Below, piece after piece: positions 46,685 to 55,448 of a DNA stretch of 64,000 bases (position 1 is its first letter; every line of letters starts with the position of its first letter). A program made the translations under genes and the position numbers. A model generated the notes under the pieces. The model saw only the letters and a program-made list of their open reading frames with translations, did not search any database and had not been told where the DNA came from. Origin of the DNA: Amphritea sp. (GTDB lineage Bacteria > Pseudomonadota > Gammaproteobacteria > Pseudomonadales > Balneatricaceae); contig NZ_JADGEW010000008.1 in NCBI RefSeq assembly GCF_016744155.1, positions 62,001 through 126,000 of the forward strand. The letters run 5' to 3'.

Positions 46685-46747
46685 TGCTCAGTGTACCTAT
46701 CAATAAATAGGTGAGCATTATCGAACCAGTCTGCAACGCCGTTGCAG
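46685..46747 (-). repeat. Two hairpins between cysD and cysN
   Basis: TGCTCA-GTGTA-CCTAT...ATAGG-TGAGCA (46685-46717) is a bulged 11-bp stem, and CTGCAACG-C-CGTTGCAG (46731-46747) a second. They occupy the 179-bp gap between cysD and cysN, which are usually much closer. Confidence 0.6.
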
Positions 46748-46761
46748 CAAACTCAGACGTT

Positions 46762-47679
46762 TTAGAAGTAGCCTTCCATCTTCTTCTGTTCCATTGATCC
46801 AGCGCCATCGTTATCGATGACCCGACCCTGGCGTTCTGAAGTGGTGGTTAACAGCATTTCCTGAATGATCTCAGGCAGTGTTTGAGCTGTTGAATCCACC
46901 GCGCCGGTCAACGGGTAGCAGCCCAGGGTGCGGAAACGTACCATCTTCATCTCTGGTACTTCGCCCTCTTCAAGCGGCAGACGATCATCATCAACCATGA
47001 TATCAACACCATCACGGGTAACGATGGGACGTTTAGCAGCAAAGTAGAGCGGTACAATTGGAATGCTTTCAAGGTAGATATACTGCCAGATATCCAGCTC
47101 GGTCCAGTTAGACAGCGGGAATACACGGATGCTTTCGCCTTTGTCTATTTTAGTATTAAAGGTATTCCACAGCTCAGGGCGCTGGCTCTTTGGATCCCAA
47201 CGGTGATTCTTGTCACGGAATGAGAAGATGCGCTCCTTAGCGCGGGACTTCTCTTCGTCGCGGCGGGCACCGCCAAAGGCTGCATCAAACTTGTACTTGT
47301 CCAGAGCCTGTTTAAGGCCCTGGGTTTTCATGATGTCGGTATGTTTTTTGGAACCGTGGGTAAAGGGGCTGATATTCATATCAACACCTTCCTGGTTAGT
47401 ATGGACAAGCAGCTCCATACCAGCTTCTTTAGCCATCTTGTCACGGAAGCTGATCATTTCTTTGAACTTCCAGGTAGTGTCCACGTGCATCAATGGAAAC
47501 GGAGGCTTGCCTGGGTAAAAGGCTTTACGGGCCAAGTGCAGCATGACTGCAGAGTCTTTACCAACTGAGTAAAGCATGACCGGATTTTCGAATTCCGATG
47601 CTACTTCGCGAATGATATGGATGCTTTCAGCTTCCAGCTGACGCAGGTGGGTCAGTCTGTGTTCCGGCAATTGACTCAT
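46762..47679 (-). CDS. cysD: Sulfate adenylyltransferase subunit 2
   Basis: 305 residues, PP-loop ATP pyrophosphatase fold: '[20 protein letters not shown]' carries the SGGxDS-like PP motif, followed by '[16 protein letters not shown]', '[22 protein letters not shown]', '[36 protein letters not shown]' and '[16 protein letters not shown]', all diagnostic of CysD. It adenylates sulfate. First gene of cysDN, divergent from the TSUP-cysI operon. Confidence 0.97.
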   Translation of the reverse strand: MSQLPEHRLTHLRQLEAESIHIIREVASEFENPVMLYSVGKDSAVMLHLARKAFYPGKPPFPLMHVDTTWKFKEMISFRDKMAKEAGMELLVHTNQEGVDMNISPFTHGSKKHTDIMKTQGLKQALDKYKFDAAFGGARRDEEKSRAKERIFSFRDKNHRWDPKSQRPELWNTFNTKIDKGESIRVFPLSNWTELDIWQYIYLESIPIVPLYFAAKRPIVTRDGVDIMVDDDRLPLEEGEVPEMKMVRFRTLGCYPLTGAVDSTAQTLPEIIQEMLLTTTSERQGRVIDNDGAGSMEQKKMEGYF

Positions 47680-48100
47680 TTTATTAACTCTTTCTACCTA
47701 ATATGACAAAAATTTTCTAGCACGCAACAGGCTTTAAGTCTTTACAGACTGGCAGGCTTAAGGCGCACGGATCCTTATATTGGTCGGTATTATCGCAGAT
47801 TTGTCCTTAAAATCAAAAAGAATATGTTGGAATGTTTTAGTAACTTTTTGGAATAAGAAGAGAATGGTGAAAATCTTCAAGAAAGTGTCTCGCAACCTAA
47901 TCGCTAGCTTTACGTATAAATACATACGCATAGGACAGCTGTGGATTCCTTTAGATCAAAAAGTAATTAATAAATTTATAATTATTATTTTGAGTTATAA
48001 GAGAGCTTTCGTTATTATAGCGGATTCTAATTTTGCGGCGCTCCGTCTGAATAGCGGAAGCCATTATATATGACAGCCTTTTAGGCAGCTGAGAACGTTG
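47680..48100. other. 421-bp divergent regulatory region of the cys genes
   Basis: AT-rich DNA between cysD (leftward) and the TSUP gene (rightward). It has a direct repeat of TTGGAAT (47828 and 47857 area) and A/T tracts. CysB sites are expected here, but I cannot define them by eye. The open frame 47780-48073 lacks a ribosome-binding site. Confidence 0.45.
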
Positions 48101-48886
48101 ATGGAAATTGCTTACAGCTTTGCCGGCCTGGTGGTTGGTATTATTGTTGGACTAACAGGAATCGGTGGTGGTGCATTAATGACGCCGATTCTGATTGTTG
48201 TCTTTGGTATTCCACCGGTAACGGCGGTAAGTACTGATCTGTTGTATGCGGCCATTACTAAATTTGGTGGAAGTATTACTTACACTCGCAAAAAGTTAGT
48301 CGAGTGGAAGGTAGTTTTATTGTTGCTGGGTGGTAGTATTCCCGGCGCTCTTTTCACTCTGAATTATCTGGAAGGTTTAGGTGGTCTTGAGAAGATAGAG
48401 CACCTGATGAATATTACGCTGGGGGTGTCGTTGGTTTTAACCTCGATAGCGGTTTTCTTTCGGACTAAGATTCGCAACTCGGTTGTTAAACTTAAAGGGA
48501 CTGCCTTTGAAAAGCATGGTCGCCGCTATCGTCCCTACGTAACTTTGTTGATGGGAATTATATTAGGTAGCTTGGTAACGCTGTCTTCAGTCGGTGCCGG
48601 GGCGCTGGGTACAGCACTGCTGATTGTTCTGTATCCGAGAATGAGTATGCAGAGCATAGTGGGTACCGATCTTGTTCATGCGGTGGTTCTGACCGGTATC
48701 GCCGGAGCTGGCCATTATAGTATGGGTAACGTGGATCTCTGGTTGCTTCTGTATCTGGTCATAGGTTCTCTGCCGGGGGTTTTTCTTGGTAGTCATCTCG
48801 GTAGCAAACTGTCGCCACGTGTTATCCAGCCAATTATGGGTACCTTGTTGCTGGCGATCGGTATGCGGTTTGTATTGGCTGGTTAA
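48101..48886 (+). CDS. TSUP (TauE/SafE) family permease, probable sulfur-compound transporter
   Basis: 261 residues, about eight helices. The TSUP repeats are clear: 'GLVVGIIVGLTGIGGGALMTPILIVVFGIPPVTAVSTDLLYAAITK' in the first half and 'GIILGSLVTLSSVGAGALGTALLIVLYPRMSMQSIVGTDLVHAV' in the second. The family moves sulfite, sulfate, taurine-derived sulfoacetate and others. Location at the head of cysI-DUF934-cysH suggests sulfate uptake or sulfite export; direction is unknown. ATG 48101 directly follows an in-frame TTG; the ATG has GAGAA upstream. Confidence 0.87.
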   Translation: MEIAYSFAGLVVGIIVGLTGIGGGALMTPILIVVFGIPPVTAVSTDLLYAAITKFGGSITYTRKKLVEWKVVLLLLGGSIPGALFTLNYLEGLGGLEKIEHLMNITLGVSLVLTSIAVFFRTKIRNSVVKLKGTAFEKHGRRYRPYVTLLMGIILGSLVTLSSVGAGALGTALLIVLYPRMSMQSIVGTDLVHAVVLTGIAGAGHYSMGNVDLWLLLYLVIGSLPGVFLGSHLGSKLSPRVIQPIMGTLLLAIGMRFVLAG

Positions 48887-48995
48887 GCAAGAATAAGAAC
48901 GTTTTAAGTACTGATATAAAAGCTTATATCAGGCTATTGAATTTCTGAATTGTAATTTTTAAAGGGTGAGGGTCGGTTAGCCGGCGGTATAAACG

Positions 48996-50657
48996 ATGTA
49001 TCAATATAACGAACAGGATCAGAATCTGATCAATGCGCGGGTTGAGCAATACCGCGATCAGACCCGCCGCTTTTTGGCAGGTGAAATTCCCGATGAGGAG
49101 TTCCGTGGCCTGCGACTGATGAACGGCCTTTATATCCAGCGTCAGGCGCCAATGCTGCGTATCGCTGTTCCCTATGGACTGATGAACTCTGTTCAGGTTC
49201 GCAAGCTGGCGGATATCACCCGTAAATATGATAAGAATTATGCTCATATCACTACGCGGACTAATGTTCAGCTGAACTGGCCTAAGCTGGAAGAGGTGCC
49301 TGATATCCTTGCTGAACTGGCCGAAGTTCAGATGCATGCGATTCAGACCAGTGGTAATTGTTTGCGTAACACCACCACCGATCATTTTGCTGGTATTGTT
49401 CCGGATGAGATTGAAGATCCGCGCCCATGGTGTGAAATCATCCGCCAGTGGACTACGCTACACCCGGAATTTGCTTATCTTCCACGTAAATTCAAGATAG
49501 CTGTTACCGGTGGTCCTGAAGACCGTGCCGCTTCTCAGGTGCATGATATTGGTCTGCATATGGTGAAGAATGCAGAAGGTGAAGTTGGTTTTGAAGTGCT
49601 GGTGGGTGGCGGTCTGGGCCGTACGCCGGTAATTGGTAAAGTGATTCGTCAGTTCCTGCCAAAACAAGACCTGTTGACTTACCTTGAAGCTATTCTGCGA
49701 GTTTATAACCTGAATGGCCGTCGGGATAACAAGTACAAAGCGCGTATCAAAATACTGGTTAATGCTCTGGGTACTGAAGAGTTCAGCAAGTTGGTCGAAG
49801 CGGAATGGGAAATTATTCGCACGACAGAGCTGGCGTTGACCGAAGAGTATATTGAAAAGATTAAAGGCTTCTTTGAACCGCATCCTTATGCAGTCGATGC
49901 TGTGGATGGTCTTGCTGTGCTGGAAAATCAGCTGGCAGATAATAAGGAGTTCGGTGCCTGGTACGAGCGTAATACCCGTGAGCATAAAGTAGCCGGATAT
50001 CGCGCTGTTGTTATCTCTCTGAAACCTCACTTAAAACCGCCAGGGGATATTACCGATGTGCAGCTTGATGCGGTTGCAGATCTGGCAGATACCTTTAACT
50101 TTGGTGAAATTCGCAGTACTCACGATCAGAATCTTGTATTTGCCCATGTTGCCGCCGGTGATCTTTATACACTGTGGCAATCATTGCGTGACCTGAATCT
50201 GGCGCGTGCGAATATTGGCACATTGACCGATATGATCGTTTGCCCAGGCTTTGACTACTGCTCCCTGGCGAATGCTCATACTTTGAATGTGGCGGATCAG
50301 ATTAACGCAAAATTTGATGATCTGGATTATCTCTATGATATCGGTGATATCAAACTAAATATGTCTGGCTGTATCAATGCCTGCGCTCATCACCACGTTG
50401 CTCATATCGGGGTTCTGGGTGTGGATAAGGGCGGGGAAGACTTCTACCAGATTACTCTGGGTGGTTCATCCCGTGAAGATGCCTCTTTAGGTAAGATTAT
50501 TGGTAAATCGGTACCTCAGGCTGAAGTGGCTAATACCATTGAGACCATTTTGCAGGTTTATGTTGAAAACCGTCATGAAGAAGAACGTTTTATCGAGACA
50601 GTTCGCCGTATCGGTGTAATACCGTTTAAGGAGAGAGTTTATGCCCCTATTAATTAA
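48996..50657 (+). CDS. cysI: Assimilatory sulfite reductase hemoprotein (nitrite/sulfite reductase family)
   Basis: 553 residues. Two NIR/SIR ferredoxin-like and two heme-binding halves: 'NGLYIQRQAPMLRIAVPYG', 'THITTRTNVQLNWPKLEE'-like segment near 85, 'TSGNCLRNTTTDHFAG', and the 4Fe-4S/siroheme ligands 'CPGFDYCSLA' and 'LNMSGCINACAHHHVAHIG' (C-x5-C ... C-x3-C). It reduces sulfite to sulfide. There is no CysJ flavoprotein in the window, so the electron donor is probably a ferredoxin or the co-encoded DUF934 protein's partner. Overlaps the DUF934 gene by 17 bp. Confidence 0.93.
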   Translation: MYQYNEQDQNLINARVEQYRDQTRRFLAGEIPDEEFRGLRLMNGLYIQRQAPMLRIAVPYGLMNSVQVRKLADITRKYDKNYAHITTRTNVQLNWPKLEEVPDILAELAEVQMHAIQTSGNCLRNTTTDHFAGIVPDEIEDPRPWCEIIRQWTTLHPEFAYLPRKFKIAVTGGPEDRAASQVHDIGLHMVKNAEGEVGFEVLVGGGLGRTPVIGKVIRQFLPKQDLLTYLEAILRVYNLNGRRDNKYKARIKILVNALGTEEFSKLVEAEWEIIRTTELALTEEYIEKIKGFFEPHPYAVDAVDGLAVLENQLADNKEFGAWYERNTREHKVAGYRAVVISLKPHLKPPGDITDVQLDAVADLADTFNFGEIRSTHDQNLVFAHVAAGDLYTLWQSLRDLNLARANIGTLTDMIVCPGFDYCSLANAHTLNVADQINAKFDDLDYLYDIGDIKLNMSGCINACAHHHVAHIGVLGVDKGGEDFYQITLGGSSREDASLGKIIGKSVPQAEVANTIETILQVYVENRHEEERFIETVRRIGVIPFKERVYAPIN

Positions 50658-51120
50658 TCGTGCTGTAGCTGAAGATAGTTGGTTGCTGGTTGATGAAGAC
50701 AACCTCTCTGCTCATGTCGATGAAGATATTGTCGTCCCTTATGAGCTGTTTGCAGAGAATGTTGATTCTCTGATGCAGGCTAAAGGAGCGTTGGGTGTCA
50801 GAATCAATGGAGATCAGAACCTTGACCTCGTGCTCCAATATCTGGATAAGCTGGCGTTGGTTGCGATAGAGTTTCCTGCCTTTACCGATGGGCGGGGTTT
50901 CAGCTTCGCTAGAATTCTGCGGCGTTCCGGTTTTACCGGTCAGATTCGCGCAGAGGGTGATGTTACCCGGGATCGTCTGGAATATATGGAGCGTTGTGGT
51001 TTTGATGCCTTTGCTATTCCAGCTGATCGTTACAGTGCGGATATTGCCAATGCCTTTGGTGAAGTCACTGTACACTATCAGGGCAGCGCCGATGATGAAC
51101 GACCTATTTTTCGCCAGTAA
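50641..51120 (+). CDS. DUF934 domain-containing protein (cysI partner)
   Basis: 159 residues with the DUF934 signature 'VAIEFPAFTDGRGFSFARILRRSGFTGQIRAEGDVTRDRLEYMERCGFDAFAI'. No Cys cluster or cofactor motif is seen. DUF934 genes are found beside cysI/cysH in many proteobacteria; the biochemical role is not established to my knowledge. It starts inside the end of cysI and is followed by cysH 19 bp on, so all three are co-translated. Confidence 0.93.
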   Translation: MPLLINRAVAEDSWLLVDEDNLSAHVDEDIVVPYELFAENVDSLMQAKGALGVRINGDQNLDLVLQYLDKLALVAIEFPAFTDGRGFSFARILRRSGFTGQIRAEGDVTRDRLEYMERCGFDAFAIPADRYSADIANAFGEVTVHYQGSADDERPIFRQ

Positions 51121-51139
51121 CTGATTAGGAGATAGAGCC

Positions 51140-51895
51140 ATGAGCGAACAAGTAACCGCGGAACTGGAAGCGAAAATCGCTAACTCCATCTCAGTACTGC
51201 AGCAAGCTGCTGCTGAGTACGCCGAGGGCAAGATAGTGTTTGCCAACAGCCTGGGTGCTGAAGATGTGGTGATCACTGACCTAATCAGTAAACATGCCTC
51301 ACAGATCGGTATGTTCGTATTAGATACCGGTCGCCTTCCTGAAGAGACGCTGAAACTATTGGCCGATGTTCAGGCGCTTTATCGAAACTTAAAGGTTGAG
51401 CTTTACTATCCTGAATCGGCAGATGTTGAACAGTATGTTCATGACAATGGCGTTAATGCTTTTTATCAGAGCCAGGAGATGCGCAAAGGTTGTTGTTTTG
51501 TGCGTAAGATCAAACCTCTGAAACGTGCTCTGGTCTCTCGGGATGCCTGGATTACAGGCCTGCGTCGAGAACAATCTGTAACCCGTGATGAAATCGGCTT
51601 TAAAGAGTTTGATGAGGGTAATGGCATCGATAAGTTTAATCCGCTGGCGGACTGGACTGAAAAAGAGGTGTGGGCTTATATTCGGGCTAATAATGTGCCG
51701 TACAACGAGCTTCATGATAAGCAGTATCCGAGCATCGGTTGTGCGCCTTGTACCAGAGCGGTTGCCGCAGGTGAAGATGTCAGGGCCGGTCGCTGGTGGT
51801 GGGAAAATCCAGAAACTCGTGAGTGTGGCTTGCATCCGGGAACCCCGGTTGCTGAGACAAAACCGATCAATGTGATGGATTTTCTGCCAAAGTAG
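51140..51895 (+). CDS. cysH: APS reductase (adenylyl-sulfate reductase, 4Fe-4S type)
   Basis: 251 residues. PP-loop fold 'IVFANSLGAEDVVITDLI', 'FVLDTGRLPEETLKLL' and 'ITGLRREQSVTRDEI'. The iron-sulfur ligands 'KGCCFVRK' and 'GCAPCTRAV' (CC ... CxxC) mark an APS reductase rather than the E. coli-type PAPS reductase, which lacks them. The catalytic Cys is in 'RECGLH' near the C-terminus. It reduces APS to sulfite using thioredoxin. GGAG precedes the ATG. A terminator follows. Confidence 0.94.
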   Translation: MSEQVTAELEAKIANSISVLQQAAAEYAEGKIVFANSLGAEDVVITDLISKHASQIGMFVLDTGRLPEETLKLLADVQALYRNLKVELYYPESADVEQYVHDNGVNAFYQSQEMRKGCCFVRKIKPLKRALVSRDAWITGLRREQSVTRDEIGFKEFDEGNGIDKFNPLADWTEKEVWAYIRANNVPYNELHDKQYPSIGCAPCTRAVAAGEDVRAGRWWWENPETRECGLHPGTPVAETKPINVMDFLPK

Positions 51896-51917
51896 CGCGT
51901 TTTAATAAATTGTCTAT

Positions 51918-51947
51918 GAGCCCGCTAACTGCGGGCTCTTCTTTTCT
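51918..51947 (+). terminator. Terminator after cysH
   Basis: GAGCCCGC-TAACT-GCGGGCTC with an 8-bp perfect stem, followed by TTCTTTTCT. It closes the TSUP-cysI-DUF934-cysH operon. Confidence 0.9.
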
Positions 51948-52023
51948 GCTATCTTTTCATTAACTCTTATATAAGAACTTAATTTTCAAAGTTTATTTTC
52001 ATCTCTGTTTCTGAGGACGTTCT

Positions 52024-53448
52024 GTGGATTACCTGCCGTTATTCTTTAAACTGGAAAATCGAAGCGCTCTGTTAGTCGGGGGCGGTCAGGTTGCCTTGCG
52101 TAAGGCGACGCTGCTGACTCGAGCAGGTGCTCGGGTGACCGTAATAGCTCATCAAGTTGAGCCAGCGTTAACAGAATTGGTTGAACAGAATGGCGGCCAG
52201 ACTATCATTGGCGAATACCACAGCGGCCTTCTGGATGATGTTTACCTGGTCATTGCTGCGACAGACGATGATCAGCTCAATGAACGAGTCCATTACGACG
52301 CGGTAGCGCGGCATATTCCCGTCAATGTGGTTGATAATCAGCCCCTTTGTACCTTTATCTTTCCGGCCATTGTTGATCGATCTCCGATTGTTATCGGTAT
52401 CTCATCAGGGGGAGAATCTCCGGTACTTGCTCGGCTATTGCGAGCAAAGCTCGAGACCTGGATTCCCCAGGGCTATAGTCGTCTGGGACGGCTGGTTGGG
52501 CAGTTTCGACAACAGGTGAAAGAGACATTCACTAGTGTAGAGCGTCGCAGAATCTTTTGGGAAAAAGTTCTTCAGGGGCAGATTGCTGAAAAAGTATTTG
52601 CCGGGCGGGATAGCGAAGCACGCACTTTATTGGAATCCGCAATTGAAAAGGCTGACCCCGAACATCAGGTGGGCGAAGTTTATTTGGTTGGCGGTGGGCC
52701 GGGTGACCCTGAACTGCTGACATTCAAAGCACTACGATTGATGCAACAGGCGGATGTAGTGTTGTTTGATCAGTTGGTTTCTCCAGCAATTGTTGATCTC
52801 TGTCGTCGTGATGCTGACCGGGTTTTTGTTGGTAAACGGCGGGATAACCATACCTTACCTCAGGAAGGTATTAACGAATTGCTGGTGAAATATGCTCTTC
52901 AAGGGCGAAGAGTGCTGCGATTGAAAGGGGGTGATCCTTTTATCTTTGGTCGGGGCGGGGAGGAGCTGGAAACTTTGAAACAGCATAATATCCCGTTTCA
53001 GGTGGTCCCGGGTATTACGGCAGCTAGCGCCTGTTCGACCTATGCGGGTATTCCATTGACCCACAGAGACTATGCACAGTCGGTCAAACTGGTTACCGGA
53101 CAGCTAAAAAACCGGACATCTGACCTTAATTTTGATGAACTTGTTCACCCTAATCAGACGATTGTCTTTTACATGGGGTTACATACTCTGCCAGAGCTCT
53201 GCGAACAACTGATTGCTCATGGTAAACCTGCAGAGACGCCAGCCGCTATAGTATCCAATGGCACCAGGGCTGAACAGAAAGTTTTGACCGGCACTTTGGA
53301 TAGCTTGTCTGAACTTCAGAGCAAAGCGCAGTTGCCGGCTCCAGCGTTGATCATTGTGGGCGAAGTCGTGTTGTTGCATGAGAATCTGGCTTGGTTTGGT
53401 GAGGATGTTTTGCAGAATCATGGTTTGATTCTACCTGACGCCGAATAA
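52024..53448 (+). CDS. cysG: Siroheme synthase (multifunctional CysG)
   Basis: 474 residues from a GTG start with GAGGA six bases before. The N-terminal third is the NAD-dependent precorrin-2 dehydrogenase/ferrochelatase ('[25 protein letters not shown]', '[44 protein letters not shown]'). The rest is the SAM uroporphyrinogen-III methyltransferase ('[35 protein letters not shown]', '[15 protein letters not shown]', '[16 protein letters not shown]', '[26 protein letters not shown]'). It makes siroheme for CysI. Its own transcription start is likely, since a terminator lies before it. Confidence 0.96.
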   Translation: MDYLPLFFKLENRSALLVGGGQVALRKATLLTRAGARVTVIAHQVEPALTELVEQNGGQTIIGEYHSGLLDDVYLVIAATDDDQLNERVHYDAVARHIPVNVVDNQPLCTFIFPAIVDRSPIVIGISSGGESPVLARLLRAKLETWIPQGYSRLGRLVGQFRQQVKETFTSVERRRIFWEKVLQGQIAEKVFAGRDSEARTLLESAIEKADPEHQVGEVYLVGGGPGDPELLTFKALRLMQQADVVLFDQLVSPAIVDLCRRDADRVFVGKRRDNHTLPQEGINELLVKYALQGRRVLRLKGGDPFIFGRGGEELETLKQHNIPFQVVPGITAASACSTYAGIPLTHRDYAQSVKLVTGQLKNRTSDLNFDELVHPNQTIVFYMGLHTLPELCEQLIAHGKPAETPAAIVSNGTRAEQKVLTGTLDSLSELQSKAQLPAPALIIVGEVVLLHENLAWFGEDVLQNHGLILPDAE

Positions 53449-53592
53449 CTGGATTCCTGAAGTGCTTTGTAACCATTATGGCTAGGGTATTGAGCTTAAC
53501 TGCCGATAGCTACGTATATACTGATATTAAATGGATTATCAGGAATGGTTTCTTACACATAGCTGAGTGCTCCGAAGATAGAGGAAGTCATT

Positions 53593-54498
53593 GTGGATGA
53601 ACTAAGCAAAAGAATCTCAACCCTGGAATTTGTTAAGAACAGGATAGATAGTCTGCCTTTGTTACCCTCTGTAGCCCATGAACTGAAGCAGTTGAGCCAG
53701 GATTCTGTCGATTTTTATACCAAAGTGGCCGAGCTTGCTGAGCAAGACCCTCCATTGGCCGCAAAGTTACTGACTGCCGCTCATGCTTCTTCAGGGGCTC
53801 TTAAACCTGAATATAATATTGAACAAGCGCTTGAGCGAATGGGTGTTTTTAATACCCTTAAGTTGATGAATTCCCTGATTAAAACTGATGTGTTTGAGCC
53901 CACTAAACCGGGTCATAAAGGTGGATGGAGACATTCTGTAGAAACCGCGCGGTTTAGCCGTTTCTTGGCTGAGCATACAGTGGGATTCAAGGTTGACCCT
54001 GATCTGGCCTATATGAGTGGTTTGTTACATGATATAGGTCGCTTTGTTCTATTGCAGGTCGCGATTAAAGCGGTGGAAGTTGTCGATGATACCGGTTGGA
54101 ACTCTCCTGAGGAGCTGACCGATGTGGAAGATAAGTTATTTGGCTTTACCCACGCTGAGGTAGGTTTTCTGGCAGCTCAGCATTGGAAGCTTCCGAGTAC
54201 TATAACGAATATGCTGCGGTTTCATCATCACTACAATCTATGGGAACTCGAAGGACTTTCTTTACCCTTCAAACAGCTCCTTACCATTGTTCAATTCGCT
54301 GATTTCCTCAGTGTAATGGTCATTAAGCATCCCGAATGGCCCGCCTGGTCTGAAGATGAACTAAGGGAACGGGTCACCAGTTTTTGTATTCATGAAAAAT
54401 GGCCTGAAATTGAGTTTCCGATAGATCAGCTAATTTCAGAGATGCCGGCTATATCGGAACAATGCCAAAAAGTGATGATAAAGGCAGGAATTGCCTGA
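53593..54498 (+). CDS. HDOD domain-containing protein
   Basis: 301 residues from GTG 53593 (GAGGAAG upstream). The HDOD pattern is 'RIDSLPLLPSVAHELKQLSQD', 'LAEQDPPLAAKLLTAAHA', 'ALERMGVFNTLKLMNSL', 'HSVETARFSRFLAEH', 'DLAYMSGLLHDIGRFVLLQ' and 'HAEVGFLAAQHWKLPSTITNMLRFHHHYN'. The HD pair ('LLHDIGR') is kept, whereas many HDOD proteins have lost it. HDOD proteins act in signal transduction; some affect biofilm and motility. Transcribed alone. Confidence 0.88.
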   Translation: MDELSKRISTLEFVKNRIDSLPLLPSVAHELKQLSQDSVDFYTKVAELAEQDPPLAAKLLTAAHASSGALKPEYNIEQALERMGVFNTLKLMNSLIKTDVFEPTKPGHKGGWRHSVETARFSRFLAEHTVGFKVDPDLAYMSGLLHDIGRFVLLQVAIKAVEVVDDTGWNSPEELTDVEDKLFGFTHAEVGFLAAQHWKLPSTITNMLRFHHHYNLWELEGLSLPFKQLLTIVQFADFLSVMVIKHPEWPAWSEDELRERVTSFCIHEKWPEIEFPIDQLISEMPAISEQCQKVMIKAGIA

Positions 54499-54614
54499 GT
54501 GTATTCTGAGTTTCTTTTAGCTGATGTACCTACCAACTGCTGATAGCGCCAAAGAGAGCTTGTAGCGAACCAGAGCTGCTAGAGCTATATAAAATCTTCT
54601 TTATGAAGGTTGGG

Positions 54615-55043
54615 TTAGTTGAAGTTTCCTTTGAGGTAATCGTTTATAGATTGGGTAATATCTTCTACCCGCTGTTTGTCACAGAATTGCGAAACTTTGC
54701 GGCTCTGTACGCTATGAAATCCTATGCCATTGAGTTCGTGAGTAATGGCGTCTTCGCCATATTGATTGATGAGTCTATTTATCATTGTCTGTTTATCAAA
54801 TGGAACTCTGCAGGTCTTGGCTGCACCCAGACGAGACCATGTTGTTTGCAATTGCTCATCATAGCCAAGAGCATCTATGCCGGTGAAGCCACTATTGTAG
54901 TGAAAAAGGTAGACGTAGGGCATTATGTTCCACTTTGTCATCCCTCCTGTGCCGCTGTAGATGGGCTGCTTAGGTTTATCTAAGCTGGTACAGCCTGTGA
55001 TAATTAACGTAGCAAAACAGGCTGCTGTGGTGAATCTGTTCAT
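54615..55043 (-). CDS. Hypothetical lipoprotein
   Basis: 142 residues. A lipoprotein signal with lipobox 'IITGC' puts the lipidated Cys at residue 18, so the protein is membrane-anchored in the periplasm. The mature part has 'MPYVYLFHYNSGFTGIDALGYDEQLQTTWSRLG' and two further Cys ('KTCRVPFD', 'QFCDKQ'). I recognise no family. Ribosome-binding site weak (GGGCA). Isolated, between HDOD and the secretion genes. Confidence 0.72.
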   Translation of the reverse strand: MNRFTTAACFATLIITGCTSLDKPKQPIYSGTGGMTKWNIMPYVYLFHYNSGFTGIDALGYDEQLQTTWSRLGAAKTCRVPFDKQTMINRLINQYGEDAITHELNGIGFHSVQSRKVSQFCDKQRVEDITQSINDYLKGNFN

Positions 55044-55376
55044 TGCCCATGCTCTCCAGATTACTGTGATTTTTTTTGCACCAAGGTGAGCATATGTTCC
55101 CTAACAGGAAGGGCGGATCACCTAATATTGAAATTCATAACATAAATTTATACTGTATTTTTACAGGAGGACACTATTTAAGTGAATAGGTAATAATTTG
55201 TTGCTTTATGTTGGTTGAATATATGTCCGATAGTTGCCATGTTAGTCTTTGATAAATAAGGTACCATTTTGGTTTGAAATAGTTGTTTAAAAATTAGATT
55301 AGTGTCTGCTTAATGCTACACTTCGCTGTATAGGTTAAATTTGCTTTAATAATTTGAAGAGTTGGGACTGGAGCGT
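55044..55376. other. 333-bp leader region before the secretion genes
   Basis: AT-rich, no gene seen. It holds the promoters of the lipoprotein gene (leftward) and the TolC-like gene (rightward); no clear -35/-10 pair or regulator site was found. Confidence 0.4.
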
Positions 55377-55448
55377 ATGAAGCTTAATGCGCATTGTTTC
55401 GGATTGTTTTGGCTAGGGACATTATTCATATTAGGGGTAGGGGTATGA
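55377..55448 (+). CDS. Putative 23-codon hydrophobic leader ORF
   Basis: An ATG with GGAG close before it opens 23 codons, 'MKLNAHCFGLFWLG' then 'TLFILGVGV', and its TGA overlaps the next gene's ATG as ATGA. The peptide would be a single hydrophobic helix. It may be a real upstream ORF coupled to the TolC-like gene, or chance; the start spacing is short (3 nt). Confidence 0.3.
   Translation: MKLNAHCFGLFWLGTLFILGVGV

Noticed and set aside
47780..48073. 97-codon plus-strand frame in the cysD-TSUP gap
   Set aside because: AT-rich composition, no ribosome-binding site, and the position is a divergent promoter region.
54603..54983. 126-codon plus-strand open frame
   Set aside because: Antisense to the lipoprotein gene, which has a clear lipobox; the plus frame has no family resemblance or ribosome-binding site.
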